A stretch of 64,000 nucleotides of DNA from Bradyrhizobium zhengyangense (GTDB lineage: Bacteria > Pseudomonadota > Alphaproteobacteria > Rhizobiales > Xanthobacteraceae). Both the position numbers and the translations under genes were made by a program. The notes beneath the pieces are model-generated. The model searched no databases and was not told the DNA's origin. It saw nothing but the letters and a program-made list of their open reading frames with translations. Positions 7,746-19,564 of this stretch are shown piece after piece (position 1 is the stretch's first letter; each line of letters starts with the position of its first letter). The DNA lies in NCBI RefSeq assembly GCF_022012435.1, contig NZ_JAKLUA010000019.1, forward strand, positions 62,001 through 126,000. The letters are read 5' to 3'.

Positions 7746-8135
7746 TTAAGCCGCTGCTGCTTCGGCTTCGACCTGACGAACAATGATCGTCAGCTGCGAA
7801 AATGGTTTGTAGACACGGCCCGAGCGGCCACGGCCGCGGGCGGCAAAACGCTTCATCACGAGGCCGTTGCCGACGAAGGCCTGCGCTACGACGAGATCAT
7901 CGACGTCGAGGTCGTGGTTGTTCTCGGCATTGGCGATAGCCGATTCCAGGCACTTCTTCACGTCGACCGCGATCCGCTTGCGCGAGAACTGCAGATCGGC
8001 GAGCGCAGCGGAAGCCTTCCGGCCGCGAATGAGCTGGGCGACCAGGTTGAGCTTCTGCGGGCTCACCCGCAGCATCCGGGCGACCGCCTTGGCCTCGTTC
8101 TCGGCGAGGCTCCGTTCGCGCTTAGGTTTGCTCAT
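7746..8135 (-). CDS. rplV: 50S ribosomal protein L22
   Basis: L22 has a long beta-hairpin lining the nascent peptide tunnel; changes in it can affect macrolide response. The 129-residue product contains RVSPQKLNLVAQLIRGRKA near the N-terminus and the hairpin region FAARGRGRSGRVYKPFSQLTI. It ends in a short acidic/alanine tail (EAEAAAA). It lies between rpsS and rpsC as usual. Confidence 0.98.
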   Translation of the reverse strand: MSKPKRERSLAENEAKAVARMLRVSPQKLNLVAQLIRGRKASAALADLQFSRKRIAVDVKKCLESAIANAENNHDLDVDDLVVAQAFVGNGLVMKRFAARGRGRSGRVYKPFSQLTIIVRQVEAEAAAA

Positions 8136-8145
8136 CGTTTAATCC

Positions 8146-8424
8146 TCAAGCCTTCTTGGCTTTCTTGTCGCCGGAGTGGCCATGGAAGGTCCGGGTCGGC
8201 GAGAACTCGCCGAACTTGTGACCGACCATTTCCTCGTTGACGGCCACCGGCACGTGCTTCTGACCGTTGTAGACGCCGAAGGTCAGACCGACGAATTGCG
8301 GCAGGATCGTCGAACGACGGCTCCAGATCTTGATGACGTCGTGACGGCCGGACGAGCGGGCGGCATCTGCCTTCTTGAGCAGAGAACCCTCGACGAACGG
8401 GCCTTTCCAGACTGAACGAACCAT
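8146..8424 (-). CDS. rpsS: 30S ribosomal protein S19
   Basis: S19 forms a head complex with S13. The 92-residue product starts MVRSVWKGPFVEGSLLKKAD and carries the signature GLTFGVYNGQKHVPVAVNEEMVGHKFGEFSPTRTF-like region (key residues H..V.V...M.GHK.GEF..TR.F). Length and position between rplB and rplV are normal. Confidence 0.98.
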   Translation of the reverse strand: MVRSVWKGPFVEGSLLKKADAARSSGRHDVIKIWSRRSTILPQFVGLTFGVYNGQKHVPVAVNEEMVGHKFGEFSPTRTFHGHSGDKKAKKA

Positions 8425-8436
8425 GTCCGGCGTTCC

Positions 8437-9270
8437 TTACTTCTTCCGCTTGTGGCGGCTTAGGAGAATGAATTTGTTGGTCGACTTGTTGGTGCGGGTC
8501 TTCTTGCCCTTGGTCGGCTTGCCCCACGGGGTGACCGGGTGGCGACCGCCCGAGGTACGACCTTCACCACCGCCGTGCGGATGGTCGATCGGGTTCATCG
8601 AAACACCGCGGTTATGCGGCTTGCGGCCCAGCCAACGGTTGCGGCCGGCCTTGCCGATCGAGGTATTCATGTGATCCGGGTTCGACACCGCGCCGATCGT
8701 GCCGCGGCAACGGCCGTGCACGAGACGCTGCTCACCCGAATTCAGACGGATGATCACGTAGTCCTGATCGCGACCGACGAGCTGGGCATAGGTGCCGGCG
8801 GAGCGGGCGAGCTGACCGCCCTTCCCGATCTTGACCTCGATGTTGTGGATGATCGTGCCGACCGGCATGTTGCCAAGCGGCATGACGTTGCCCGGCTTCA
8901 CGTCGACATAGTTGCCGGCAACCACGGAATCGCCGACCGCCAGACGCTGCGGCGCCAGGATATAGGCCTGGGTGCCGTCTTCGTACTTGACCAGCGCGAT
9001 AAACGCGGTGCGGTTCGGATCGTATTCCAGCCGCTCAACGGTCGCGGGCGCGTCGACCTTGTCGCGCTTGAAGTCGACAATGCGGAGGGTCTGCTTGTGA
9101 CCGCCGCCGCGGAAGCGCACGGTGATGCGACCGGTATTGTTGCGACCGCCCGAGGAGTGCTTGCCTTCGGTGAGCGCCTTGACCGGCTTGCCCTTGTAGA
9201 GGGCCGAACGATCGACCATGACCAGCTGGCGCTGGCCCGGTGTCGTGGGATTGAATTTCTTCAGTGCCAT
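8437..9270 (-). CDS. rplB: 50S ribosomal protein L2
   Basis: L2 is one of the largest ribosomal proteins, needed for subunit joining and close to the peptidyl transferase centre. The 277-residue product starts MALKKFNPTTPGQRQ. The family signature MNPIDHPHGGGEGRTSGG, with the conserved His, is present near the C-terminus. Length is normal. It lies 12 bp after rplW. Confidence 0.98.
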   Translation of the reverse strand: MALKKFNPTTPGQRQLVMVDRSALYKGKPVKALTEGKHSSGGRNNTGRITVRFRGGGHKQTLRIVDFKRDKVDAPATVERLEYDPNRTAFIALVKYEDGTQAYILAPQRLAVGDSVVAGNYVDVKPGNVMPLGNMPVGTIIHNIEVKIGKGGQLARSAGTYAQLVGRDQDYVIIRLNSGEQRLVHGRCRGTIGAVSNPDHMNTSIGKAGRNRWLGRKPHNRGVSMNPIDHPHGGGEGRTSGGRHPVTPWGKPTKGKKTRTNKSTNKFILLSRHKRKK

Positions 9271-9282
9271 CGTCGTGCGACC

Positions 9283-9585
9283 TTACAGACCGGTGGTCAC
9301 GTCGATCCGATGACCCTCTTCGAGGGTCACGATCGCGCGCTTGGTGTTCGACTGCGAACCGAGATTGCCGCGGAAGACCTTGGTCTTGCCCTTGCGGACC
9401 AGCGTGTTGACGCTCTTGACCTTGACGTCGAACAGCTTCTCGATTGCTTCCTTGATCTGCGGCTTGGTCGCCTTCGCGGCCACCTTGAACAGGACCTTGT
9501 TGTGCTCGGACGCCAGCGTCGCCTTTTCGGTGACGACCGGTGCGACGATCACGTCATAATGCCGAGGCTCGATGTTCTTGCTCAT
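9283..9585 (-). CDS. rplW: 50S ribosomal protein L23
   Basis: L23 is at the tunnel exit and is the main docking site for trigger factor and SRP. The 100-residue product has the fold's conserved VTEKA (VAPVVTEKATLASEHNK), the VNTLVRKGKTKVFRG loop and a normal length. Its ATG overlaps the rplD stop in an ATGA, implying translational coupling. Confidence 0.98.
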   Translation of the reverse strand: MSKNIEPRHYDVIVAPVVTEKATLASEHNKVLFKVAAKATKPQIKEAIEKLFDVKVKSVNTLVRKGKTKVFRGNLGSQSNTKRAIVTLEEGHRIDVTTGL

Positions 9586-10202
9586 TTGAAGCGCGCCTCC
9601 AGCGCATCGATGGCGGCCTTGGTCAGAACGAGCTTCTGACGGCGCAGGATGTCATAGACGTTGATGCCCTGGATCGGCAGCACGTCCATGTTCGGGATGT
9701 TGCGGGCCGCAGCGGCGAAGCCGTTGTTGAGCTCGGCACCGTCGATGATCAGCGCGTTGGTGAGCCCGAGGCCCGAGAAGTGACCGAGCAGCGCCTTGGT
9801 CTTGGCGGCTTCCAGCGCGGCCTTGTCGATCACGAGCAGATCGCCGTCCTTGGCCTTGGCCGACAGCGCATGCTTCAGAGCGAGCGCACGGACCTTCTTC
9901 GGCAGGTCGGTCGCGTGCGAACGCACGACCGGTCCGAAGGCACGACCGCCGCCGCGGAACTGCGGCACGCGGGCCGAGCCGTGACGAGCACCGCCGGTGC
10001 CCTTCTGCTTGTACATCTTCTTGCCGGTGCGCCAGATCTCGGCGCGACCCTTGGCCTTGTGCGTGCCGGCCTGACGCTTGTTGAGCTGCCACTGCACGCA
10101 ACGCGCAATGATGTCCTGGCGCGGCTCAAGGCCGAAAATGGCGTCGGACAGCTGGACCGAGCCCGCTTCCTTACCTTCGAGGGTGGTGACCTTTAGTTCC
10201 AT
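9582..10202 (-). CDS. rplD: 50S ribosomal protein L4
   Basis: L4 binds 23S rRNA domain I and extends a loop into the exit tunnel; in enterobacteria it represses the S10 operon. The 206-residue product starts MELKVTTLEGKEAGSV, one base after the rplC stop. Upstream in-frame codons overlap rplC and are not used. The tunnel loop contains QKGTGGARHGSARVPQFRGGG. L4 autoregulation is family knowledge only. Confidence 0.97.
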   Translation of the reverse strand: MELKVTTLEGKEAGSVQLSDAIFGLEPRQDIIARCVQWQLNKRQAGTHKAKGRAEIWRTGKKMYKQKGTGGARHGSARVPQFRGGGRAFGPVVRSHATDLPKKVRALALKHALSAKAKDGDLLVIDKAALEAAKTKALLGHFSGLGLTNALIIDGAELNNGFAAAARNIPNMDVLPIQGINVYDILRRQKLVLTKAAIDALEARFK

Positions 10203-10203
10203 C

Positions 10204-10920
10204 TCACGCACCCTCTTGCTGGGCCGCAGCCTCGGCTTCGCCGCCCGCAACCTTGAACTTGCCGGGCTTCGGAGCTTCCTTCGGCAGCGGCTTCTTGACG
10301 GCGTCGCGCACGCGGATCCAGCCGCCCTTGGAGCCGGGAACGGCGCCTTCGACGAGGATCAGGCCACGCTCGACATCGGTCTGGACGACGCGAAGGTTCA
10401 GCGTGGTGATGCGATCGACACCCATGTGGCCGGGCATCTTCTTGTTCTTCCAGGTCTTGCCGGGGTCCTGACGGCCACCGGTCGAACCGATCGAACGATG
10501 CGAGACCGACACACCGTGCGTGGCGCGCAGACCGCCGAAATTCCAGCGCTTCATACCGCCGGCAAAGCCCTTACCGACCGAAGTGCCGGTGACGTCGACG
10601 AACTGGCCTACGACGAAATGGTCGGCGAGGATCTCGGCGCCCACGGGGATCATGGCGTCCGCGGACACGCGGAACTCCTCGACCTGCCGCTTCGGCTCGA
10701 CCTTGGCGACCGCGAACTGGCCGCGCTCAGCCTTGGGCATGTACACGGTCTTGCGGCTGCCAGAACCAAGCTGGAGCGCGACGTAACCGTTCTTCTCTTC
10801 AGTGCGGTGGCCTACGACCTGGCAATTGCCGAGCTTCAGCACGGTCACGGGGATATGTTCGCCGGCCTCTGTAAAGACCCGCGTCATCCCGACCTTTTGT
10901 GCGATCACTCCGGAGCGCAT
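10204..10920 (-). CDS. rplC: 50S ribosomal protein L3
   Basis: L3 is a core assembly protein reaching toward the peptidyl transferase centre. The start MRSGVIAQKVGMTRVF at 10920 gives 238 residues; the longer open frame above it has no similarity. The conserved loop HGVSVSHRSIGSTGGRQDPG and KKMPGHMG are present, including the Gln normally methylated in L3. The Ala/Glu-rich tail (EAEAAAQQEGA) is longer than in E. coli. Confidence 0.97.
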   Translation of the reverse strand: MRSGVIAQKVGMTRVFTEAGEHIPVTVLKLGNCQVVGHRTEEKNGYVALQLGSGSRKTVYMPKAERGQFAVAKVEPKRQVEEFRVSADAMIPVGAEILADHFVVGQFVDVTGTSVGKGFAGGMKRWNFGGLRATHGVSVSHRSIGSTGGRQDPGKTWKNKKMPGHMGVDRITTLNLRVVQTDVERGLILVEGAVPGSKGGWIRVRDAVKKPLPKEAPKPGKFKVAGGEAEAAAQQEGA

Positions 10921-10973
10921 CGGCGTGCTTCCTGTTCTTTCTGTCCGCGAGGTGCGAACGTGATCCAAAAATC

Positions 10974-11282
10974 TTAGAGCTTGATCTCGACGTCGACACC
11001 GGCGGCCAGGTCGAGCTTCATCAAAGCATCGACGGTCTGCGGGGTCGGATCGACGATGTCGAGCAGGCGCTTGTGAGTGCGCATCTCGAACTGTTCGCGG
11101 CTCTTCTTGTCAACGTGCGGCGAACGGTTGACGGTGAACTTCTCGATGCGGGTGGGTAGCGGAATGGGTCCGCGGACCTGCGCACCGGTGCGCTTCGCCG
11201 TGTTCACGATCTCGCGGGTCGACGTATCGAGGATACGATGGTCGAACGCCTTGAGACGGATGCGAATATTTTGGCCGTTCAT
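10974..11282 (-). CDS. rpsJ: 30S ribosomal protein S10 / NusE
   Basis: S10 is a head protein of the small subunit and, as NusE, a partner of NusB and NusG in antitermination. The 102-residue product starts [16 protein letters not shown] and has the conserved [21 protein letters not shown] loop. It is the first gene of the S10 block; a stem-loop lies between it and tuf. Confidence 0.98.
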
Positions 11283-11314
11283 TGCCGTGGTCTCTCTTCG
11301 TTGGGTGGCGAATA

Positions 11315-11346
11315 GCGAATAGCGAATGTGTCCATTCGCTACTCGC
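11315..11346. repeat. Stem-loop repeat in the tuf-rpsJ spacer
   Basis: Arms GCGAATAGCGAATG (11315-11328) and CATTCGCTACTCGC (11333-11346) pair over 14 positions with one mismatch, which becomes a G-U pair in the minus-strand transcript; the loop is four bases. Part of the left arm is duplicated just before it (GCGAATA at 11308-11314). There is no T-run, so it is not a classical terminator; it may mark an mRNA processing or stability site. Confidence 0.7.
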
Positions 11347-11364
11347 CGATCCCTATTCTCGTAA

Positions 11365-12555
<1,191 letters not shown>

Positions 12556-12595
12556 TTGACTCTCCGTTCAATCGTCAGCTTTAGACCGACGACAA

Positions 12596-14668
<2,073 letters not shown>

Positions 14669-14701
14669 GGGGTGTTCCTTGCGAGTCCGTTTGTTTCGCC
14701 G

Positions 14702-15172
14702 TTACCAGCGATAGTGCGAGAAGGCACGGTTGGCTTCCGCCATCCGGTGCACGTCTTCACGCTTCTTGACGGCGTTGCCACGGTTGTTCGATGCGTCCAG
14801 GAGCTCAGCCGAGAGCCGCTCGGTCATGGTCTTCTCGTTGCGCTCGCGCGCAGCCGAAATCAGCCAGCGAATGCCCAGCGCCTGACGGCGGGTCGAACGA
14901 ACTTCGACCGGAACCTGATAGGTCGCACCGCCGACGCGGCGGGAGCGCACTTCGATCGTCGGCATGACGTTTTCGAGCGCCTGCTCGAACACGCCGAGCG
15001 GGTTCTGCTTGGTCTTGGATTCGATGATGCCGAACGCACCGTAGACGATGCCTTCCGCGACCGACTTCTTGCCGGCGTACATCACCGAGTTCATGAACTT
15101 CGTGACGATGATGTTCCCGAACTTCGGATCGGGAAGAACTTCGCGCTTTTCCGCTGAGTGGCGACGAGACAT
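14702..15172 (-). CDS. rpsG: 30S ribosomal protein S7
   Basis: S7 nucleates assembly of the small-subunit head and contacts the E-site tRNA. The 156-residue product starts MSRRHSAEKREVLPDPKFGN and contains the conserved VGGATYQVPVEVRSTRRQALGIRWL region (V..R..GG...QVP.EV...R). It begins 15 bp after rpsL. In enterobacteria S7 represses the str operon; no operator was identified here. Confidence 0.98.
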   Translation of the reverse strand: MSRRHSAEKREVLPDPKFGNIIVTKFMNSVMYAGKKSVAEGIVYGAFGIIESKTKQNPLGVFEQALENVMPTIEVRSRRVGGATYQVPVEVRSTRRQALGIRWLISAARERNEKTMTERLSAELLDASNNRGNAVKKREDVHRMAEANRAFSHYRW

Positions 15173-15187
15173 TGAGCTGGTTCCCGC

Positions 15188-15559
15188 TTACTTCGGACGC
15201 TTCGCGCCGTACTTCGAACGACGCTGCTTACGGTTCTTGACGCCCTGGGTATCCAGAACGCCGCGGAGGATGTGGTAGCGCACGCCGGGCAAGTCCTTGA
15301 CGCGGCCGCCGCGGATCATGACTACCGAGTGCTCCTGAAGGTTATGGCCTTCACCCGGGATGTAGCCGATCACCTCGAAACCGTTGGTCAGACGCACCTT
15401 GGCGACCTTACGAAGCGCCGAGTTCGGCTTCTTCGGGGTCGTGGTGTAGACGCGCGTGCAAACGCCACGCTTCTGCGGCGACTGCTGCAGCGCTGGCACC
15501 TTCTTGCGCGACTTCTGCACTTCACGCGGTTGAGCGATCAGCTGGTTGATCGTCGGCAT
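15188..15559 (-). CDS. rpsL: 30S ribosomal protein S12
   Basis: S12 is in the decoding centre and controls accuracy. The 123-residue product starts MPTINQLIAQPREVQKS at 15559; 25 further in-frame codons upstream are not S12-like. Both streptomycin-relevant segments are wild type: TTPKKPNSALRK and GGRVKDLPGVRYH keep the lysines whose substitution gives resistance, and the Asp that is methylthiolated is present. It is the first gene of the str operon. Confidence 0.98.
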   Translation of the reverse strand: MPTINQLIAQPREVQKSRKKVPALQQSPQKRGVCTRVYTTTPKKPNSALRKVAKVRLTNGFEVIGYIPGEGHNLQEHSVVMIRGGRVKDLPGVRYHILRGVLDTQGVKNRKQRRSKYGAKRPK

Positions 15560-16232
15560 CCTGGCCTTACCCTTTGTTATCGCAGCCCCTTGCGGGTCCG
15601 CTGTCTTGCCGCGAGCCCGTTTCCGGGACCGCAAATTCTTGTCGCGCTACCCGCCCGACGAGGCCCGCTTCGCACGGGAACAATCCGCACAAAGCGAAAT
15701 CGCGCCAACCGCCCATCGCTGAGTGGAAAGCGCTTCGACGCCACAGAGGACCGCAGTATTGCGGCCGATCAGCGTAAAGCCGCGGCCCGCGCACTGAGGT
15801 CATGCATCCGAATTCGGCCTCACGAGAACATGCTCGGAAGACCTAAAATCGCACTGGCATTGCCTAGCTATTATCGACAGCGTTTGAGCGGCATTCGTCG
15901 AGGTTGGTGCCCGTCTTTGCGACCCCTTCGGGATCAAACGGGTGGCCCGTTCCGACGTTGGCGATGCTCACCGCCTGTCGTTAAGTGAGGCGCTTTCTAT
16001 AAGTGAGACTCGCTCAAGTCAAGGCGAAACGACAGTCACAAAGCGCTTCTCGCACCTTCAGAAATTGCCTGCCTGGCGCCCTTACGGTGCGTCCTGAATA
16101 TGGGGGCGAGGCCCCTGCTCTGCCAGCCTCACTCCAATTTTTACCCGGATGAAATGTACTTTTATAACCAATGCTAAGGCTTTTTTTCCTCTTGATGCGT
16201 CAATCTGCCACCTCCGGGCAGAGACAAGCGCC
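15560..16232. other. Leader and divergent spacer between rpsL and the flavoprotein gene
   Basis: This 670-bp stretch holds no convincing gene on either strand; its open frames are short, Arg/Pro-rich and lack family features. A minus-strand promoter-like pair lies at 15996-16023. If used, it would give rpsL a leader of about 430 nt, which is long for a str operon, so a nearer promoter may exist. The right part must carry the plus-strand promoter of the flavoprotein gene. Confidence 0.55.
15996..16023 (-). promoter_or_regulatory. Sigma70-type promoter reading toward rpsL
   Basis: On the minus strand CTTGACT (16017-16023 region) is followed after 15-16 bases by TATAGA (15996-16001). The spacing is slightly short but both hexamers are close to consensus. 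It is the best promoter candidate for the str-S10-spc operon in the spacer. Strength and start site are inferred. Confidence 0.5.
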
Positions 16233-17480
16233 ATGCGGTATACCGATATTGCCATCATTGGCGGGGGACTTGCCGGTTCGACCGCCGCCGCAATGCTTGG
16301 GCGCGCCGGCATTTCGGCTGTCATGATCGACCCGCACGAGACCTATCCGGGCGATTTTCGCGTCGAGAAGCTCAGTGGTCACCTGCAGGTCGAGCGATTC
16401 CAGCGAACGGGAATCGCCGACTCAGTCCTGCGCCGCGCGACTTTCTCTGGCGAGAACTGGATCGCACGGTTCGGCCATCTCCTCGACAAGGCGCCGAGCC
16501 GGCAGTTCAACATCCTCTATGATTCCCTGGTCAATGCGATCCGCGACGAGATTCCCGACACTGTCGAGCGAATCTGGACCAAGGCGGTATCGGTCGAGAC
16601 CAGCTCCGAGCGGCAGAGAATCGCGCTCGCCAATGACGAGACGGTTTCGGCCCGCCTGGTCGTGCTCGCCAACGGCCTGAACGTCGGTCTGCGGCATCAG
16701 CTTGGCATCACCAGAAACATCATCAGCGCCTGCCATTCGATCTCGATCGGCTTCGATGTGGCGCCGGCCGGACGGAACGCGTTCGACTTCCCGGCGCTGA
16801 CCTATTTCTCCGAACGGCCGAACGACCGTATTGCCTACATCTCACTGTTTCCGATCGGCACGCGCATGCGGGCCAACCTGTTCGTGTATCGCAACTTCGA
16901 CGATCCCTGGCTGCGCGAGCTCCGCCGCGCGCCGGCCGAGACTTTGAATGCCGCCCTGCCCCGGCTGAAGCGCATCACCGGCGCCTTCGACATCATGGGC
17001 GAGGTGAAGATTCGCCCGGTCGATCTCTACGTGAACGATTCCAGCCATCAGCCGGGCGTGGTGCTGGCAGGCGATGCCTTCGCGACCTCCTGCCCGGCCG
17101 CCGGCACAGGCTGCGACAAGGTGTTCACGGATGTCGAGCGGCTCTGCAACGTCCACATCCCGCAATGGCTAGCGTCCGACGGGATGGATGCAAACAAGAT
17201 CGCGGCCTTCTACAACGATCCTGTCAAGCGAGCCTGCGATGAATGGTCGGCGGCAAAAGCATTCGGCTTCCGCTCGGTATCGATTGCGACGAGCCCCTAC
17301 TGGACGGCGCAGCGCTGGGCGCGCTTCACGGCGTGGTCGACCCAGGGATTATTGCGGCGGCTGGGAGGGGTACTCCATCTGGAGCCGAACTTCCTCGGTC
17401 ACTCCTCGTCGTCCTCGTCCTCATCATCCTCGTCGAGGTCCTCATCGTCCTCGTCATCATCGCTGTCGTCGTCGGCCTGA
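16233..17480 (+). CDS. FAD-dependent monooxygenase-like protein (PHBH fold) with poly-Ser tail
   Basis: A flavoprotein of 415 residues from the ATG at 16233. The dinucleotide-binding motif GGGLAG (residues 10-15) follows a beta strand at the N-terminus, and the second FAD motif GVVLAGDAFATSCPAAG lies at about residue 280, as in FAD_binding_3 monooxygenases, geranylgeranyl reductases and related halogenase-like enzymes. Substrate unknown. The C-terminus runs into GHSSSSSSSSSSS..., about 27 mostly serine residues coded opposite the acidic tail of the convergent ABC gene (82 bp overlap). An in-frame ATG at 16149 would add 28 unrelated residues and is less likely. Neighbouring exporter and flavoprotein-methyltransferase genes suggest a shared pathway, but this is inference. 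Confidence 0.8.
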   Translation: MRYTDIAIIGGGLAGSTAAAMLGRAGISAVMIDPHETYPGDFRVEKLSGHLQVERFQRTGIADSVLRRATFSGENWIARFGHLLDKAPSRQFNILYDSLVNAIRDEIPDTVERIWTKAVSVETSSERQRIALANDETVSARLVVLANGLNVGLRHQLGITRNIISACHSISIGFDVAPAGRNAFDFPALTYFSERPNDRIAYISLFPIGTRMRANLFVYRNFDDPWLRELRRAPAETLNAALPRLKRITGAFDIMGEVKIRPVDLYVNDSSHQPGVVLAGDAFATSCPAAGTGCDKVFTDVERLCNVHIPQWLASDGMDANKIAAFYNDPVKRACDEWSAAKAFGFRSVSIATSPYWTAQRWARFTAWSTQGLLRRLGGVLHLEPNFLGHSSSSSSSSSSSRSSSSSSSSLSSSA

Positions 17481-19429
17481 GCGGCCACGCCGTTCGGCTG
17501 GTGGATCTGGTCGTTCCACAGCTTGCGATAGGTGCCATTCTTGGCGAGCAGCTCCGCATGCGAACCGCGCTCGATCGCCCTGCCCCCTGAAATCACGATG
17601 ATCTCGTCCATCTCGACCACAGAGGTCAAGCGATGGGTCGACCAGATCAGGGTGCGGCCCTTGGCGACCTTCAGCAATGTACGGTTGATCGCGGCCTCCG
17701 TGGTCTGGTCGAGCGCCGAGGTCGCCTCGTCCAGCAGCAGCACGGAGGGATTGCGGATGACCGCGCGTGCGATCGCAATGCGCTGGCGCTGACCGCCGGA
17801 CAGCGTATCGCCGCGCTCGCCGACCGGCGTGTCGTAGCGCTGCGGCAGGCTCATGATGTAGCGGTGGATCTCGGCCTTCTTGGCCGCCTCCTCCACCTCA
17901 TCGTCGGTCGCGCCCTCCTTGCCGAGCCGGATGTTCTCGCGGATCGACATGTTGAACAGCATGTTCTCCTGAAACACCACCGCCATGCTCCGGCGCAGCG
18001 AATCCAGCGTCACCTTGCGGACGTCGACGCCGTCGATGGTGACGCGGCCCTCGTCCGGCACGTAGAGCCGCAAGATCAGGTTGAGCAGCGTGCTCTTGCC
18101 GGAGCCCGATGGGCCGACGATGGCGATGCGCTTGCCGGCATTGAGCTTGAGGCTGAGATTGTCCAGCACCGGGGTCTGCGCGCCCTCGTACTGGAACGTC
18201 ACGTGGTCGAAGGTGATGTCGTGGGTGATGCGCGGCAGATCGGGCGCGCCGGGACGATCGGCACCACGGGTGGGCTCGTCCAGCAACTCCTGCATGTGGC
18301 GGATCGCGGCGGCCGAGGAGATCGACACCGGGATGAAGTGCATCACATGGGCGATGTTGTAGGAAACCTCCCAGAACGCGCTCTCGAAAGTGACGAAGGT
18401 GCCGATGGTGATCTGGCCCTTGGTCGCCAGATAGGCGCCGATGGCAAGCACGACGAGGTGCAACAACAGCACCGAGATGGTGACGGTGCGCTCCACCATC
18501 GTCGACAGGAAGCCGGCGGCCGCGATCCTGTTGCGGGTCGCATCGTTGCGGAAGGTGAAGAAACCGAACATCTTGCGCTGCAGGCTGAACGCCTTGATCA
18601 CGGCCTGCGCCGCCACGTTCTCCTGCACCATGCCGAGCAGCGCGCTTTCGTTGAGCTTCTGCTCGTAATTGGCCTGCACGGCCTTCGGCGTCAGGATGCG
18701 CGGGCCGATCAGCGTGATCGGGAACACCAGCAGCGCGACGAGGGCGAGCTGCCAGTTCAGGAAGAACATCAGTATGATGCCCGCGATCAATTCCAGGAAC
18801 GGCAGCGCGGCGCTGTTGGCGAACGACTTGACCGAGCCTTCGAAGGCCGAGAGGTCGACCGAGAAGCGCGACAGGATCTCGCCGCGCTTGGTGCGGCCGA
18901 AATAGGCGGCCGGCAGGTCCTGGACGTGCTCGAACAGGCGCTTGCGGACATCGGAGATCACGGAAGCTGCCAGCCGCGCGTCCCAGCGCTCGTACCAGAC
19001 CGCGACGATCGAGGTGAAGATGCCGGCGACCGCGAGCACGCCGAGGATCTTGTACAGCGCCTGGAAATCCTCCTCGCCGAGCGCGTCGTCGATCAGGAAC
19101 TTCAAGCTGAGCGGCATGATGACGTTGAACAGCGTCTCGACCAGAACGCCGAACGCCACATAGCCCAGGATGCGCTTGTAGTTGGACAGGAAAGGCTTGA
19201 CGAAACCCAGGATGGTCGCAAGCGCGCCGGCGGCTTCGCGCGCGGTAAAGACGACGAGGTCCTCGTCATCATCGTCGTCGTCGAGATCAAGCTCGTCATC
19301 ATCCTCGTCTTCGTCGTCCTCGTCGTCTTCGAGGTCCGGCTTGGCGCTGGAGGCGAGTTTGTCGTCGAGCTCGGTCGCCTCTTGCGCGGCGAGCTTCTGT
19401 TTGTCGGGAGAGAGAGGCCTGGACGCCAT
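17399..19429 (-). CDS. ABC exporter, fused permease and ATPase, with acidic N- and C-tails
   Basis: A half-transporter of 676 residues from MASRPLSPDK at 19429. After an acidic low-complexity stretch (about residues 32-57, mostly Asp/Glu) comes a six-helix ABC membrane domain, then a nucleotide-binding domain with Walker A GPSGSGKSTLLN, signature LSGGQRQRIAIARA, Walker B SVLLLDEATSALD and the switch His in WSTHRLTS. All catalytic residues are intact. The last 25 residues are again almost all Asp/Glu. MsbA/LmrA-type exporters act as homodimers in the inner membrane; the substrate is not evident. The gene follows the FAD-methyltransferase gene by 135 bp on the same strand and overlaps the flavoprotein gene tail to tail. 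Confidence 0.9.
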   Translation of the reverse strand: MASRPLSPDKQKLAAQEATELDDKLASSAKPDLEDDEDDEDEDDDELDLDDDDDDEDLVVFTAREAAGALATILGFVKPFLSNYKRILGYVAFGVLVETLFNVIMPLSLKFLIDDALGEEDFQALYKILGVLAVAGIFTSIVAVWYERWDARLAASVISDVRKRLFEHVQDLPAAYFGRTKRGEILSRFSVDLSAFEGSVKSFANSAALPFLELIAGIILMFFLNWQLALVALLVFPITLIGPRILTPKAVQANYEQKLNESALLGMVQENVAAQAVIKAFSLQRKMFGFFTFRNDATRNRIAAAGFLSTMVERTVTISVLLLHLVVLAIGAYLATKGQITIGTFVTFESAFWEVSYNIAHVMHFIPVSISSAAAIRHMQELLDEPTRGADRPGAPDLPRITHDITFDHVTFQYEGAQTPVLDNLSLKLNAGKRIAIVGPSGSGKSTLLNLILRLYVPDEGRVTIDGVDVRKVTLDSLRRSMAVVFQENMLFNMSIRENIRLGKEGATDDEVEEAAKKAEIHRYIMSLPQRYDTPVGERGDTLSGGQRQRIAIARAVIRNPSVLLLDEATSALDQTTEAAINRTLLKVAKGRTLIWSTHRLTSVVEMDEIIVISGGRAIERGSHAELLAKNGTYRKLWNDQIHQPNGVAAQADDDSDDDEDDEDLDEDDEDEDDEE

Positions 19430-19517
19430 GAAACCAACCGATGCTGACGGCCGGCATGACCGCAGAGAAAGCAGGGAAATAGCGGAAGCCGCTACTTGCA
19501 CCGATTCTATGCGATCA

Positions 19518-19552
19518 GGATGAATTCGGCAAAACAATTGGCGAATTCATCC
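19518..19552. repeat. Stem-loop between the FAD-methyltransferase and ABC genes
   Basis: An 11-bp perfect inverted repeat, GGATGAATTCG (19518-19528) and CGAATTCATCC (19542-19552), with a 13-base loop. It lies after the stop of the upstream gene on the minus strand. No T-run follows, so it is either a weak terminator or an operator-like palindrome for the exporter gene. Confidence 0.55.
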
Positions 19553-19564
19553 GCCCTGTGATGC

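Noticed and set aside
16149..16232. 28-residue N-terminal extension of the flavoprotein
   Set aside because: The FAD motif would then lie too far from the N-terminus; MRYTDIAIIGGG at 16233 is the standard start.
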